The notes: generated by a model from the letters alone, not told the origin. Numbered from the stretch's first letter, positions 39,801 through 52,239 are shown. The stretch: 64,000 bases of DNA from Odiellus spinosus (GCA_963920705.1 OY987225.1:4140662-4204661), one strand, 5' to 3'. Numbers and translations: made by a program.

Positions 39801-40395
39801 ACTATGCATATATCAGGGAAGAAATCAGGGAAAATAGCGACCTGAAAGTGATGTAAAAACTAGGTATTTATAAAATGTAAAGAAGCGACTTGCAAACGAT
39901 GTAGAAACTAGCTATTACTTAACACCCATAAGCGATGAAAATACTAGGTATTTGTCAAGGAGAAAAAACAACCAAAAAGCGATGTAATAACTAGGTATTT
40001 AACCACACACTAATAGCGACCCAAAAGCGATGTGAAAACTAGGTATTTAACCACACACTAATAGCGGCCCAAAAGCGATGTGAAAACTAGGTAGTCACCA
40101 AGGGGTCTGTAGCGACCCAAAAGCGATGTTAAAACTATGTAGTTACCAAGGGGTCTGTAGCGACCCAAAAGCGATGTTAAAACTATGTAGTTATACTAGG
40201 TCTGTAGCGACCCAAAAGCGATGTGAAAACTAGGTAGTTCCAAAGGGTCCGTAGTTACCCAAAAGTGATGTGAAATCTAGGTAGTTAACCATTGGATAAA
40301 TAGCGACCCAAAAGCAGGGTGAAAACCAGGTAGTTGACCGTTGGATCAATAGCGACCCAAACCGATGCTAGAACTAGGTACTGTATTTGTAATAT
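39800..40395. repeat. ~47-bp minisatellite
   Basis: About a dozen imperfect units: AAAAGCGATGTGAAAACTAG, GTAGTTACCAAGGGGTCTGT, AGCGACCC. Neighbouring pairs are nearly identical (TTAACCACACACTAATAGCG twice, CAAGGGGTCTGTAGCGACCC twice), showing recent local duplication. Confidence 0.85.
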
Positions 40396-42440
40396 CTAAC
40401 CCAAAAGCTAGATAAAACAATTTTCATAGATAAAACTACCTTTAATCTATGTAAGAACTAGGTAATTTCATGCTAAATAAAAACGGCTTTAATTAAAAAT
40501 TTATTTATTTATAAGCTGAGAGTTATGATAAAACTATTTGTTTTGATCAAATCGTGAGCAGCCCTTCAGAACAATATTAATTATAACTATTAGTAATTAA
40601 TAACATGTATTATCTAATATTTCAAAAAAGTTAACATTTATATTATTACTCGTGAGTCTTATCATCGAGGTATAACCTTACATCACGTTAAAATTAGATC
40701 CAATCAATTTTTCCTTGAGACTTATCACGTGGCTTTAATTATCACAAGACGTTTTTGGTTTAACAAAAGCAACCTTTAAAGTCTAGACGCAACCTGACTC
40801 GATTCGGTCAGCTTGTCAAATCAAGTTTCCCAATCAGTAAAAATCAACTAATTTGGCCAAAAATTGTTGAATATGAAATATTCCTTCTGAATTAGACCAA
40901 ATGAAAAAAATCTGAAAAAGTGGATCAAAGGCATTTTACATTTTGGTCCAATTCTACTTTTTTCAAGTAATCTACTTGATCGATTTATGTTGTAATTTTC
41001 CTATTTATAGGAACATTTCTTTCCTTAATCTAGCTGTGGGAAAATATTGAAATGAAAAGTAAAATGTAAATTCTAGAGTTTAATTGGCTCAAGATGAATT
41101 TGATAAGGGCTGAATCGAGTCAGGTGATAGTGTATAAAACTATAAGAAATTTAAACGCAAGACTTGCCAAGTTTAATCTAATATTTTTAAAAAAAGTTCC
41201 GTTTGATGAATTCAATTCATGAGTCTTATCATAATATTTTTCATCACACGAAAACTAAATTGAACATTTTCCAAATAGTTTATACTCATGAGACTTATCA
41301 CGTAGTATATAAGAGCATATATTTTAACATATGAAAATGATTTTAGAGTTATTAAATCCAAATATCAACTAAGAGATAAACGCTTCAACTATTTTTTTTT
41401 AAAATGGGTATAATATTACTCACATACCTTTAATTATACCTATAAAAGATGGTAATTGGAAAATTTCCACAAACCTTCTACGTATAAAAATACTGGTTGG
41501 AATGTGCCTTTATAAAACTTGTAACCGATTCTCTGAAATCTGGGCCTAATCAGTACACAGACTAGAAAACATTACAAAGACCAAATTTATGCATGATCGA
41601 TGTATTTTAATGAAATGAAATAAATGAAAGTTTACAAAATAACTAAACAATAAATAATAATAAATTGTGCCATTAATTATAACGTTTACCACGCCAGTCA
41701 TAATGACAAGAATAGTGGTCAATGGGTAATAACAGTCTCGAGTGAGTCTACATAACGAACGAGCCAGGGGGATACTTAATTAATATAACTAGTAGTAGCT
41801 TACCAGGGTGTTAAGAGCCATTTTGATAACTTGATATGTAATATGCAAGCGGCTACTTAATGACGACTGCGGCCGTGGCAAAGGCGATCGATCCGCTCTG
41901 ACGCTCTAATTAGCTGGTCGTGAACTAGTGGAAATAATCACTATAGTTTAACCTGGGCAAAGAACAGATGTTGGGACTTTGGCTAATCTAGGCTAGACTC
42001 AGATGTTAGAGCTAACCTACCCCGCGTGAACGTAAACTAGACTACCATAGACCTCACATCTGACTAAGTGGTCAGAAGTGGTATCACACCAGAGAATCCC
42101 CCTGTGAGGTCTGGGACTTTACTATTTAAAGTAGCCGCCTCCTGGTGGTAGAAGATGGGAGAGCTACAGGTCGCATCAGCCTAGAACGCCATCGCCATCA
42201 AGTGAGTGCTAGGAGAACTAGATATTATTTATTCTATCCAATATGGCGACCACTAAACATAAACATAATTTGAAGCTAAAAAGGATAGAAGACTAAAGGT
42301 ACGTTAACTCATTTAAACGGTATACAACTAACTATGGAAAGTTTTATGATATAGGCCTGAAATATAAAGGCCCAAGTCTTGGATGATTTTGAGAGGAGAA
42401 AAATGCAGATCTGCTGCAAACTATACGCGTAAATATATCC
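40396..42440. other. AT-rich intergenic region
   Basis: No gene, element or RNA was recognised over 2 kb. GC content rises around 41700-42200 without a readable feature. Confidence 0.4.
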
Positions 42441-42559
42441 TTATATCAGGGAAATATCGTCTTCGTCTGTCATAAGCCGTCCATCATCTGTAATGTCGCT
42501 TTCTCGGGATGCATCATCTTCATAAAATGAGCTGATGTTGCCCTCTCTAGGACGTTGCG

Positions 42560-43100
42560 CATTATTTTGAGTCAAATTTGGCTCCTTATTTTGAGTCAAA
42601 TTTGGCTCTTTATTTTGAGTCAAATTTGGCTCATTATTTTGAGTCAAATTTGGTTCCTTATTTTCAGGCAAATCTTGCTCCTTATTTTGAGGCAAATCTT
42701 GCTCCTTATTTTGAGACCGAACGTCTGATGGCTCCTTACTTTGAGACCAAACGTCCGATGGCTCCTTACTTTGAGACCAAACATCTGATGGCTCCTTACT
42801 TTGAGACAAAACGTCCGATTGCTCCTTACTTTGAGACAAAACGTCCGATGGCTGCTTATTTTGAGACAAAAAGTCCGATGGCTGCTTATTTTGAGACAAA
42901 AAGTCCGATGGCTGCTTATTTTGAGACAAAAAGTCTGATGGCTGCTTATTTTGAGATGAAAATACAGATGGCTGCTCGTTTTGAGATGAAAAGACTGATG
43001 GTTCCTCGTTTTGAGATGAAAAGACTGATGGCGCCTCGTTTTGAGATGAAAAGACTGATGGCGCCTCGTTTTGAGATGAAAAGACTGATGGCTCCTTAGT
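42560..43100 (-). repeat. Coding VNTR in last exon of BEN gene
   Basis: In reading order the repeat runs SVFSSQNEAP (five), SDFLSQNKQP (three to four), SDVLSQSKEP and SDVWSQSKEP (four to five), then a shorter DLPQNKEQ/NLTQNKEP type (six). The 30-bp unit changes to a 24-bp unit without losing frame. Confidence 0.9.
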
Positions 43101-44579
43101 TTTGTTGATTGAAATTAGTTCTTGTTTACCAGTTTCAATTTCATCCGTGAGTGGCGATTTGTAATTGCAGTGCCGCCTTCTCACTGAAGCCAATTTCTTG
43201 TTTATAATGTCTGTTATGAAAGAATCTTTAAATTTTTTTTTTATCCGGGTAGTCAGGTAGATTTTCTTTTAGATACACTATATACAAATTGAAATAAAAT
43301 TATAAGTAGATCATTATATTTATCATCCCCTAAAAATAAGTTTCTTACTTCCTATAGCATTTAAGATGGATGGTGGCAAAGCCTTACGGTTAGGATCAGA
43401 TCCCTTCCCTTTGGCCGTAAAAGATACAAGTTGTTCTACAGTGAATAATTAAACTAAAATCGCTCTGATGATTCTGTCTGGATCACCCCTTCCTTTTAAT
43501 TCAATAACAGATTTTTTCATGGCTGTAATTTTTACCCCTGATCCCTTGGCCAGTTCTACAAGCTACATTCATAAATAACCAATTAATGGAATTTTGTTTG
43601 TGTATTAATTTAGTATATTTACTTACAGTATCTGGTTCAGAGCGATTTTCAATCATGACCAAAATATTTTCATCTGAATTTGAACCATTTATGCGTTTCA
43701 GAATCATTATCAACTTTTCCAAAAACAAAATGTTAGGCGGTGTAGCTGTACAAATTAAACAATTAAGGTTTATTATCGCAATTTCATTATAAATGGCTAG
43801 TTAATTACCAAGTCCGTGTACCAAAGAATTAATGTCATTGGCCGAGTCACTAAAGATTTCCAAAAACAACAAGGTTAAATTATATTTTTTAGCTTATTTG
43901 ATTAAATTTAGAAATTATATATATACTTGCTGGATGTTGTCTTAATTATCGGTTTAGAAGCTATCCTGTCCTTTTCAGAACTCGATTTGCCATATTTAAG
44001 ATGGCCCGAGGTCATCTGTATAGTAGTTTGAATTTCTTTTTGTGGTGGTTTCTTCTTAGTATTTTGTGAGATCCTTGCACAACTATCCAACTGAAAAAAT
44101 ATGATGGTCAAACCCTCAGAATAGCTATCACGCCTCATTTAGTTGTAAATGCCATAAAGGGACTATATATCTGCGATTTTTAAATTCCCTTTAATGTCGC
44201 CTTCTTTTGTAGCTTAGCAGATGACGTTGACCATAACAAATTGTACAGTCAAAGCTATAGGCTGTGTACATTAGGAAAGAGCATTTTAAAGGGGCAAATT
44301 TTAGAGCAGATAGGGCCTTTAAGAGCCAAATATGTACCAAATTTACATTTTAAAAAGAGCTGGGATTGGCTGTCGTATCCAAATGGTAGTTATGTGATAA
44401 TAAATATACTTACATCCAAAAGAGATGGGCTTGTGCCGTAAACTCCAGTTTCTGAATTACAAATAGATAAACTTGATGTACTTCTCCTCTGTTCATAAGA
44501 ATGCATTCATCATCTTGCAAAACATTGTGCGCCTCATGAAGCATCTCTGAAAAGCTGGGTGTTATCGAACCACTTTTGG

Positions 44580-44670
44580 TGCTGGGGACCATCGAACCAC
44601 TTTAGGTGCTGGGGACCATCGAACCACTTTGGGTGCTGGGGACCATCGAACCACTTTGGGTGCTGGGGGT
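44580..44670 (-). repeat. 27-bp coding repeat in BEN exon 2
   Basis: Three to four copies of a unit with GGTTCGATGGTCCCCAGCAC, coding GSMVPSTQS. One copy has CAA changed to TAA, which makes the stop at 44602. Confidence 0.88.
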
Positions 44671-45962
44671 TGATGGATTCCACATGTTTTCGGAACTTAA
44701 AATTTCTAAATTTTTTGCAGTTGTACTAATTTTCTTAGCTTCAGCTGATATTTTTCTTTCAGAGGCCAATTTCCTTTTTAGTTTTGTTCTATCCGCTTCA
44801 CTTTTCGATTTATTTACTTGTTTCAAATAGGTTTTAGGCGTGTCCTTGGAATACCCAGTTTGGAACAATTTCAATTCCTCTCGTTCTAATTCATGTATAT
44901 AAATATTTATAATTAGAATTAAGTTCCTGGGTGTATAAAGGGAGGTTTTGTGACAGCCATTATATAATGGAACCCCAAAAACAACTATAGTGCATTTGGA
45001 AAGGCAAAAACTGACAATGTTTACCCTTTTTTACTAACAAGCTATTCAGTAGCAGCTAGGGTGCATGACCACTAAAACTTTGTAAATGTATAGAAAAATA
45101 TAGAATAAGATAGGATGAAAAAAGTCACCAAAATTCTTAGCAGATGAAAAAATAAGAGTAAGACAAACTCTAGCTAGAACTTCATTCGCATGTTTGTTGG
45201 TTACGTTCAGCGATGCCTAGCTACTGGAGCTACTATAACTCTATAAATAAAAAAGCGGAAGCCTTCCATAGGAGCATTCGTTTTGGTATGTGTAGTCACT
45301 GAACACAGGTAATACCTGCTCAGTTTGCCTTTGGCAACTTATATTTTTCTATCAGCGTTAAAGTTTTCGACGTTGAAAAGTTGCTTTAGATTTTGAGTAA
45401 CAATATTGGATATTATAGGGATTAACATTAAATCATAAGAGAAAAGGAGGTAAAAATTTAGGAAATGTGATCACCCTGCACTTGATAGGGAAGCTAGAAT
45501 TACCATAAAGACCGGGTTAGATGATCGGCTGGAGATTTTTTCTACTTCGTTTACCTTTAGATAAAAATAAAGCTGACCCCACAAGATAACAATATATTTG
45601 TGGCCCACCAATTTGCTTACATGTCGATTAAAGTTATGCTGTAGAGTATCAACCTCCTAGCTTCTTAAATCTTCAACTATTTATGCACTATCATAGGATT
45701 CATAGCAAGCTGGCATGCGTAAATTCTGCTTATGTTAAGAAGAGTACTTACCACCAAATTTGATTATTTTTGCATCAACTTTACCACCATTTTTGAACCA
45801 CTTTACGCCTACTATCTTGCCTTCCACTCTATCCTCTTCTTCAATTCGTGATGTATCCACGATACTAGTTGACTTTTCGTTGATCCAAAACACTAAAGCA
45901 CAAACTCGCTTTCTAGTATGAGAACTGGAAGAACTGTTATTTCTAAGCCTTGCCTTATTCAT

Positions 45963-47057
45963 CACTGGAAGTGGGGATTCTACAACTTTATTAAGAATTA
46001 ATACTATCGCGTTTCACTTTTAAAATGTCTAGCGGCCTTATCAAATCACCGTTGATGTGATTTAATACAGATAAAATTTCTTGGAAATTAAAAATCATGA
46101 AAGCAAATTTGACAGTACTCAAACCAAAACCAACCTGAATTTCGACAGTTTAATAACAAGAGCAAGCCTAAGCAGGGCTGCCAGAATAATAGATTTGGTT
46201 TTGGTTTTAAACAGCGTGGGAAATAAGCCAGTGACACAGGGCAAATCAACACTTTAAAAATTGCCTGGTCCAATGTAATAATTAAATCGGGGGTTAGATT
46301 AGTTAAATAGACATATATAATGGATTTCTCCAAAATATCAGATTTTTAATTTTACTTAATTTCAATGATTTACGTTAAAATCAACATTTACTTTATATAA
46401 TTTATATGCCATTTATTTAAACCGATGCCTAATAATACGTAGAATAATATTTAATTATTATTTAAACATATTTAAATCTATTAATTTAGCTGATTTAAAT
46501 TGTAATTTTCTACCAGTCGGAGTTTTCCCACTATTCTACTAATTTTTCATTGAAAGTAGAGTCATATCCATAGCGTACTGGGGTTGTTAAAAATCTAGAC
46601 CCCTCAATTTTCTAAAATGGAATAGCGATAAAACGATTTTAATTAACTTAATTTCGTTAATTAACTTTAATTACAAAGTTATTACGTTACACTTTAAGTT
46701 ATAATCGATTAAATATAAATTTTAGGTGAAATTTACACGGCTTGGCGTCCAAATCGACCAATTACCAGTAATTAAACACTAATTATTGTTTTAATTGGCC
46801 AATTAGGGAAGTTTATAAAGGCTATGTATTATTCATACGTAGAAATTTATAAATTATAATAAATATTTCTATTTTCTTACTTTTTGAAATTAAATATTAC
46901 GAATATTGATACCAAATTAACTGAAATTAGTCGGTTACGTTCAAAAATATATACTACAATTTTTTGGGATACCTTAAATTGTAATAAAAATTATTAGTGT
47001 TAATTTTATGCAAATTTTTTCAGTTGACGTCTTCTCACTTATCAATCTTATTCTTAA
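45963..47057. other. AT-rich region upstream of the BEN gene
   Basis: No clear promoter motif or gene. ORFs here are short and unsupported. Confidence 0.4.
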
Positions 47058-48890
47058 ATTATATCAAAAATGTCTTTGCGAACAAAGACCCAGAAGGACA
47101 TGTTATGGCCTTGAATGTCTGAAGTGACAGATATTTAATTTTCTTTTAAAACATTAAATTTAAATACAATTAAATTTTCTTTTAAAACATTAAATTTAAA
47201 TACAATTAAATTTTCTTTTAAAACATGAAATTTAAATATAATTAGATTTTCTTTTAAAACGAAATTTAAATATAATCACAATCTGGCACGATTTAGAGTC
47301 TCAAATTTTAAAACAACTGATTTTATTCACTCGGAAATATTTAAGAAAAAACATAACAGACGATTTTCTCCCATTGACGCTTAACATTAAATTTCGCTTA
47401 ATTATTTTTCAGGGATTACGTGTCAAACAAAACGAAACTTTTCGTTCGATAGAAAAATTTACTTTATTTAGCTTTGGCTTTAGGCGTAGAATCAAAGTTC
47501 TATGATCTGATCTCATACCTTAATTGGATAATGTTTTCTATGGATAATGTTTTATTATAACTCCTCGACTTTAGTCGAGGCAATTCGTTCATGTTATCTT
47601 ATGAATGCTTATACATGGAATTTAAAGGGAAAAAAATTCCCCATATTTAAATTTTTAATCTAGGTTGCAAACGAACAAACCTAATCCATGGATAATGTTT
47701 TATTACAACTCCTCGACTTTAGTCGAGGCAATTCGTTCATGTTATCTTATGAATGCTTATACATGGAATTTAAAGGGAAAAAAATTCCCCATATTTTAAT
47801 TTTTAATCTAGGTTGCAAACGAACAAACCTAATCCATGGATAATGTTTTATTACAACTCCTCGACTTTAGTCGAGCCAATTCGTTCATGTTAGCTTATGA
47901 ATGCTTATGCAAGGAATTTAAAGGGAAAAAAATTCCCCATATTTTAATTTTTAATCTAGGTTGCAAACGAACATACCTAATCCATGGATAATGTTTTATT
48001 ACAACTCCTCGACTTTAGTCGAGGCAATTCGTTCATGTTAGCTTATGAATGCTTATACAAGGAATTTAAAGGGAATAAATATTCCCCATATTTTAATTTA
48101 GGTTGCGAACGAACAAACCTAATCCATGGATAATGTTTTATTATAACTCCTAATAACTAATTAGTGGTCCCTTATGGAAATCATCATTTAAATTGTACGG
48201 TTTTAATGAAAAGAAAAATGAAAGTATTACAATTTATTTAAAAACCTTATCCGCTCTAAAATTCGTCGCTTTGAAGTTCTCTTCCCTCGCGCGCGCAATA
48301 TAGCTTTGAAAGTACAAATTGTTATGGTTTGCGTCGTCTGCTAAGTTAGAAAAGAAGGTGACTTTAAACGGGCTTTAAAAATCACATTTCCCTTTATCAT
48401 ATACCCATTCCAATAAACCGGCGAGTATTTTTAACGATCCGTTCAATTGCGAGTCGTGGAAATTCGGGTTAAATTAAGAAAACAAAAAGTGGACTCGCGT
48501 TATACTGAAAAATAACAGTTCAATACACGTTTTCCCTGAAAAATAATTAAGCGAAATTTAATGTTAAGCGTCAATGGGAGAAAATCGTCTGTTATGTTTT
48601 TTCTTAAATATTTCCGAGTGAATAAAATCAGTTGTTTTGAAATTTGAAACTCTAAATCGTGCCAGATTGTGATTATATTTAAATTTCGTTTTAAAAGAAA
48701 ATCTAATTATATTTAAATTTCATGTTTTAAAAGAAAATTTAATTGTATTTAAATTTAATGTTTTAAAAGAAAATTTAATTGTATTTAAATTTAATGTTTT
48801 AAAAGAAAATTAAATATCTGTCACTTCAGACATTCAAGGCCATAACATGTCCTTCTGGGTCTTTGTTCGCAAAGACATTTTTGATATAAT
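47058..48890. repeat. Foldback module B, copy 2
   Basis: Same terminal inverted repeats as copy 1, but each arm has one outer ~75-bp unit (copy 1 has two) and four TTTTCTTTTAAAAC units (copy 1 has three). The centre has about four copies of the ~146-bp hairpin repeat (47545-48130), where copy 1 has two. Confidence 0.9.
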
Positions 48891-49373
48891 AGATTGTGGG
48901 CCAACTAATCGGTGTATTATTATGAAATTAGTCTTAAAATAAAGCTTGAAACTTAATTCATACCACACGGAAAAACCAAGTCTGAAAAATATCCGGAAGT
49001 ATTAGAAAATAAATCTGAAAGGTAAGCCACTTTCAAAAAACCAAATCCCATAGAATAACATTACGAATTTGGCCATGCGCGAAACCAGCTAAGTACCAAA
49101 AAAAGGGTCAACTTCAGAATTAATTTTAAAACACTTAGACTTAATATTTTTAAATGAAACTTGGAAAAGGCACACATTCGAACCTTGCTCTACCATTTAA
49201 AATTAGTTTCAACTGTAACAAATGATTATTTCGATAAGTTATGTCCCGGAACGGACATGTCCTCGAAAAAGTCGATTTTAATGTTATTTCTATGGGAAAA
49301 TGGAGCGTTTTGATTGGCTAGAGACTGAATTTTTTAGGAAATCAAAATAACATTACAAATGATGATCAGCCCA
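47058..49373. mobile_element. Composite element, copy 2, inverted and internally shortened
   Basis: Module B copy 2 (47058-48890) is joined directly to one arm of module A (48891-49373), the reverse complement of the copy-1 order. The palindromic centre, second arm and satellite are missing. The far end of the A arm (GGGC, ATCATCATTTGTAATG read inverted) agrees with copy 1 to within a few bases. Confidence 0.75.
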
Positions 49374-49479
49374 TAACTGCTTGCACGTTTCAATTCTTCG
49401 TAGCCAGGCCGTCTCTTTCTGGTGATAAATGAAATGTAGAATTTCTGCGCTGGTTGATTATCTCCCTTAAGTCATTATA

Positions 49480-49555
49480 GCTCTCTTTCGTCTCGTCTCG
49501 TCGCGCCTCGCGTCTCGCGTCTCGTCTCGTCTCCTGGTCTGCTAACGAAGTTCAC
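49480..49555. repeat. CTCGT-type microsatellite
   Basis: Short run of TCTCGTCTCG, CGTCTCG and related pentamers. Confidence 0.8.
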
Positions 49556-50110
49556 TGTACACGGCTGCTTTTGATTATGAAAATAATCGGAAATATTTCT
49601 TATTTTTATAGTGGAGAAAACTGAAGCCTATTTTTTTTTTTTCAACATCACATGTCCATTTTTTCTTCAAAATTGTTGTTTTTTAAACACGGGAAACCTA
49701 CTGTACTTTTGTTCAAGGAGAATTTTCACGACTATCATTTTTCTTAAGAGGTTTAACATTTTGTATCAATCCGCCTAAGCTTTAAATCTTATGTCGTTTC
49801 TATCTTGGATGCCCGTGTAAACGTACCTTTATTTAGATTCTTCAATCCACCCCACGTTTGCAGCAAGCCTTAGCCTATAGTGCCCGTTATACCTTTGCTT
49901 TTTGGACTAAATGATATATGGAAAACAGCTTAGCGCGTGTTGCCAACTCAAGCTGGTATTAAACGGTCACATTTCATTAAATTTTTGGACAATTTCTTAA
50001 ATATCTTCTAAACTATCTCGAATTTTAAATTGATTTTTCAGCTTCGTTATTAATTAGATTCAGTTTAACAATATTATTATATTAAATTAAAATTTAAATG
50101 CATTATACGC

Positions 50111-50178
50111 TTCAATTCACTAAAAGATATCGCGTCATAAGGCCAAAATAGTTAGGGCATGGAAAAGGGGTATATATA
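50111..50178 (+). promoter_or_regulatory. PSE-like element plus TATA box, copy 2
   Basis: TTCAATTCACTAAAAGATA with CGTCATAAGGC (50111-50142), then TATATATA at 50171, the same 28-29 base gap as copy 1. Confidence 0.45.
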
Positions 50179-50194
50179 GCTTTCGCAAACCTTT

Positions 50195-50779
50195 ATTCTC
50201 CGAGCGAGTAACCGAGAAGAGTTGGGGAAAACCCCCCTTCTAAACGTCAAGACGTTGATCGCAACCCTAGGCATTCGGTAACTGCACCACAAAGACCAGT
50301 AGAGGGATGAGATGAGTGGAGTGGAAGGTTGATGTGGACTATATTAGCGAGCCGTCGCTAATATGGCCCGCTGAGATCGGACACTAGAAGTTGGACTTTC
50401 GTGTGAGGATGGTCGGAGGTGATTATAACAGTGGGAGACGTCCCATTGCGTATAATCGCCTTCAACTGTCCAGCATCGAGGTTTGACCGTAAAGTGGACG
50501 GTGGAATGCGATGATATACAATTGTAGACGTAAATAATTGCACGACACCTGAAACTCAATGTGGCAGCCACGCTTAAAGGAGGTAATTCCCGTTAAACGG
50601 AATTGAACGATAAGCTGGCATGATTACGTCTTTAGACTTTTGGCTCCACGAGCTAGGTCACGTGATTTCCGTTTACACAGGATATCCGCTTACGCCGGAA
50701 GTGACACACACAAACAGACACACACACAGACACAACCAGTGTAAAACCTCCCCCTGAACTAAATTTCAGTCGGGGAGGT
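50195..50779 (+). ncRNA. Candidate structured non-coding RNA, copy 2
   Basis: This is the partner of 23195-23800. Shared blocks include GGCCCGCTGAGATCGGA, GATGGTCGGAGGTGATTATA, GCCTTCAACTGTCCAGCATC and GGAATTGAACGATAAG. The stem CTATATTAGCGA/TCGCTAATATGG keeps the pairing of copy 1 although its loop is shorter. The terminal hairpin at 50746-50779 is CCTCCCC-CTGAA/TTCAG-TC-GGGGAGG. The first ~130 bases after the TATA box differ strongly between the copies. Confidence 0.45.
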
Positions 50780-51262
50780 AAAAAGTAGTTTCCTAGTTTT
50801 ATACATTGTACTAAAGTAAATAACGAAGTAGACCAAAAATAGTATATAAATACAGCCCGATAGACAAGCCAGCCAGTGGGATTCATGCCGTCAACCGTGA
50901 AAGATAACTCAGATATAATCTCACAAACGAACTCAACAGTTAACAACAGCGAAACGGGGCAGGAGCCGAGTTCCTCTCCAAGCTCAGCAAAGAGTCGAAC
51001 TGGAGCGTGAGCCGTAGATAAAATCGAGAAAATGCCCATCACTGCATAGGCCTAGAAATTTAAATCTTTAGAATGAAATAACGGATGAATGATCAATTTC
51101 AATTTTATTTTAATTTTTTGTAAATAGATTTGTAAATAGAAAAAAAGATGAAATTTTCAAATAAAAATAAACTTTGTAAAACGTTCCGCCTTTCCAACTG
51201 TAAAGAAAAATTAAATTTAAATCAGTTCGGAAAAATTTCAATCTATCATCTAGTCACGTACC

Positions 51263-51779
51263 TTATTGGGCCGGCGGAAGGTTCCCATACAACGACAGGT
51301 GGGCCGCGTTAAATAATGCGCGAAATTTCTGTGGATCTCGCAATTTTATATTGTTGAATTTGTTGCAGCACTGCCCTGGCGTGCGGTCTAAATTTTCCAA
51401 AGCTACGATAGAGATCCATGGAGGTCTAATCAAGTTTCCCGTGGCAATAACCCCTCTAAATAATTTATGTTCCTCCTCGAACGTCCACTTTCTTGGCCTC
51501 TAGAGTAGGAAGAACGAAAAAAAAAATTTTAAATTTCTAGAAACAAATTTCGTGTAAATTTTCCCGTTTAAATTTCCCCGGTTAATATGTCAGATTCGCT
51601 AGACAGTAAAAAAACTTTAAGCTTAATTAACGGTAAAATACAAATCGAGTTTCGAATGAAGAATGCTAAAATTAAATAGTAAGGAAAGAACACGATACTC
51701 ACATGCGGTTGTTTCTCAAAATGTCGTTGGGCCATTTTAATACACCGCTGTTCAATCCAAAATTCCAAATGAAATTTGC
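51263..51779 (-). CDS. Myb/SANT-like gene, last two exons
   Basis: Exon 51779-51703 (FHLEFWIEQRCIKMAQRHF, ending KQPH) has a donor CAT|GTGAGT. It joins in phase 0 to exon 51499-51263, which begins after CTCTAG. The second exon codes RPRKWTFEEEHKLFRGVIA, then PPWISIVALENLDRTPGQCC and NKFNNIKL, and stops at TAA 51263. Tryptophan spacing, the acidic EEE start and the RTPGQCCNKF helix are those of a Myb/SANT DNA-binding domain. Upstream exons were not found, so the start is missing. Expressed host gene or domesticated fragment cannot be decided from the sequence. Confidence 0.5.
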
Positions 51780-52239
51780 CTATTATTTTTTGAAAGATCG
51801 TTAAAAATCTTTATATATACAATAGCTAATTACCCGTGTCCAAAATGACGGAAAAGAAAAAAATGACGGTTTAATATTTTAAAATTAATGAAATTTCTAC
51901 ATACGAAACAAATTATAATTACCAAATATCTAATCTTGAAAACGTATCAATTAAATTGGGCCTAGGACTTGTGTTAGGCTTAATCTATATTTGAAATAAA
52001 AAGCGCGTGAAGCGAATCTTGCGATAATACTCTGATCATGTGCGCGAAAATAAAATTCAAACTCGGTGCGTGCATAGAGGTTAGAAAGAAGAGGAGTAGA
52101 AGGCCTGGCTTTGGCAAGGCAATTTTAGAGTTCTCGCTTTTTTTGTGTTATTAATTTGAAAAATGTGTCTCTTTACATCCGGTTCATCGCCAATGAACCA
52201 ATCAATTGAAGTTTAGCTCGATAATGTTAAAATTAATTT

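Larger units (their letters stand above)
42441..45962 (-). pseudogene. BEN-domain gene, seven exons, two nonsense codons
   Basis: Exons (minus): 45962-45752, 44885-44414, 44090-43927, 43849-43809, 43745-43627, 43562-43349, 43210-42441. All have GT-AG borders. Phases fit at every junction except exon 2 to 3. Exon 1 starts MNKARLRNNSS and has a Tudor-like stretch (CALVFWINEKSTSIVD, VKWFKNGGKVDAKI). Exon 2 is charged and coiled, with a 9-residue repeat (GSMVPSTQS). Exon 6 resembles a BEN domain: LVELAKGSGVKITAMKKS, DPDRIIRAIL, then LFTVEQLVSF and ALPPSILNAIG. BEN proteins bind DNA and act in chromatin repression. Exon 7 encodes 10- and 8-residue repeats and an acidic end. TAA codons at 44602-44604 and 43449-43451 break the frame. 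It may be a pseudogene, or carry sequencing errors. Confidence 0.6.

Noticed and set aside
42578..43099. Plus-strand ORF with repeated MAPYFETKR
   Set aside because: Antisense of the BEN gene's coding repeat; no splice or start context.
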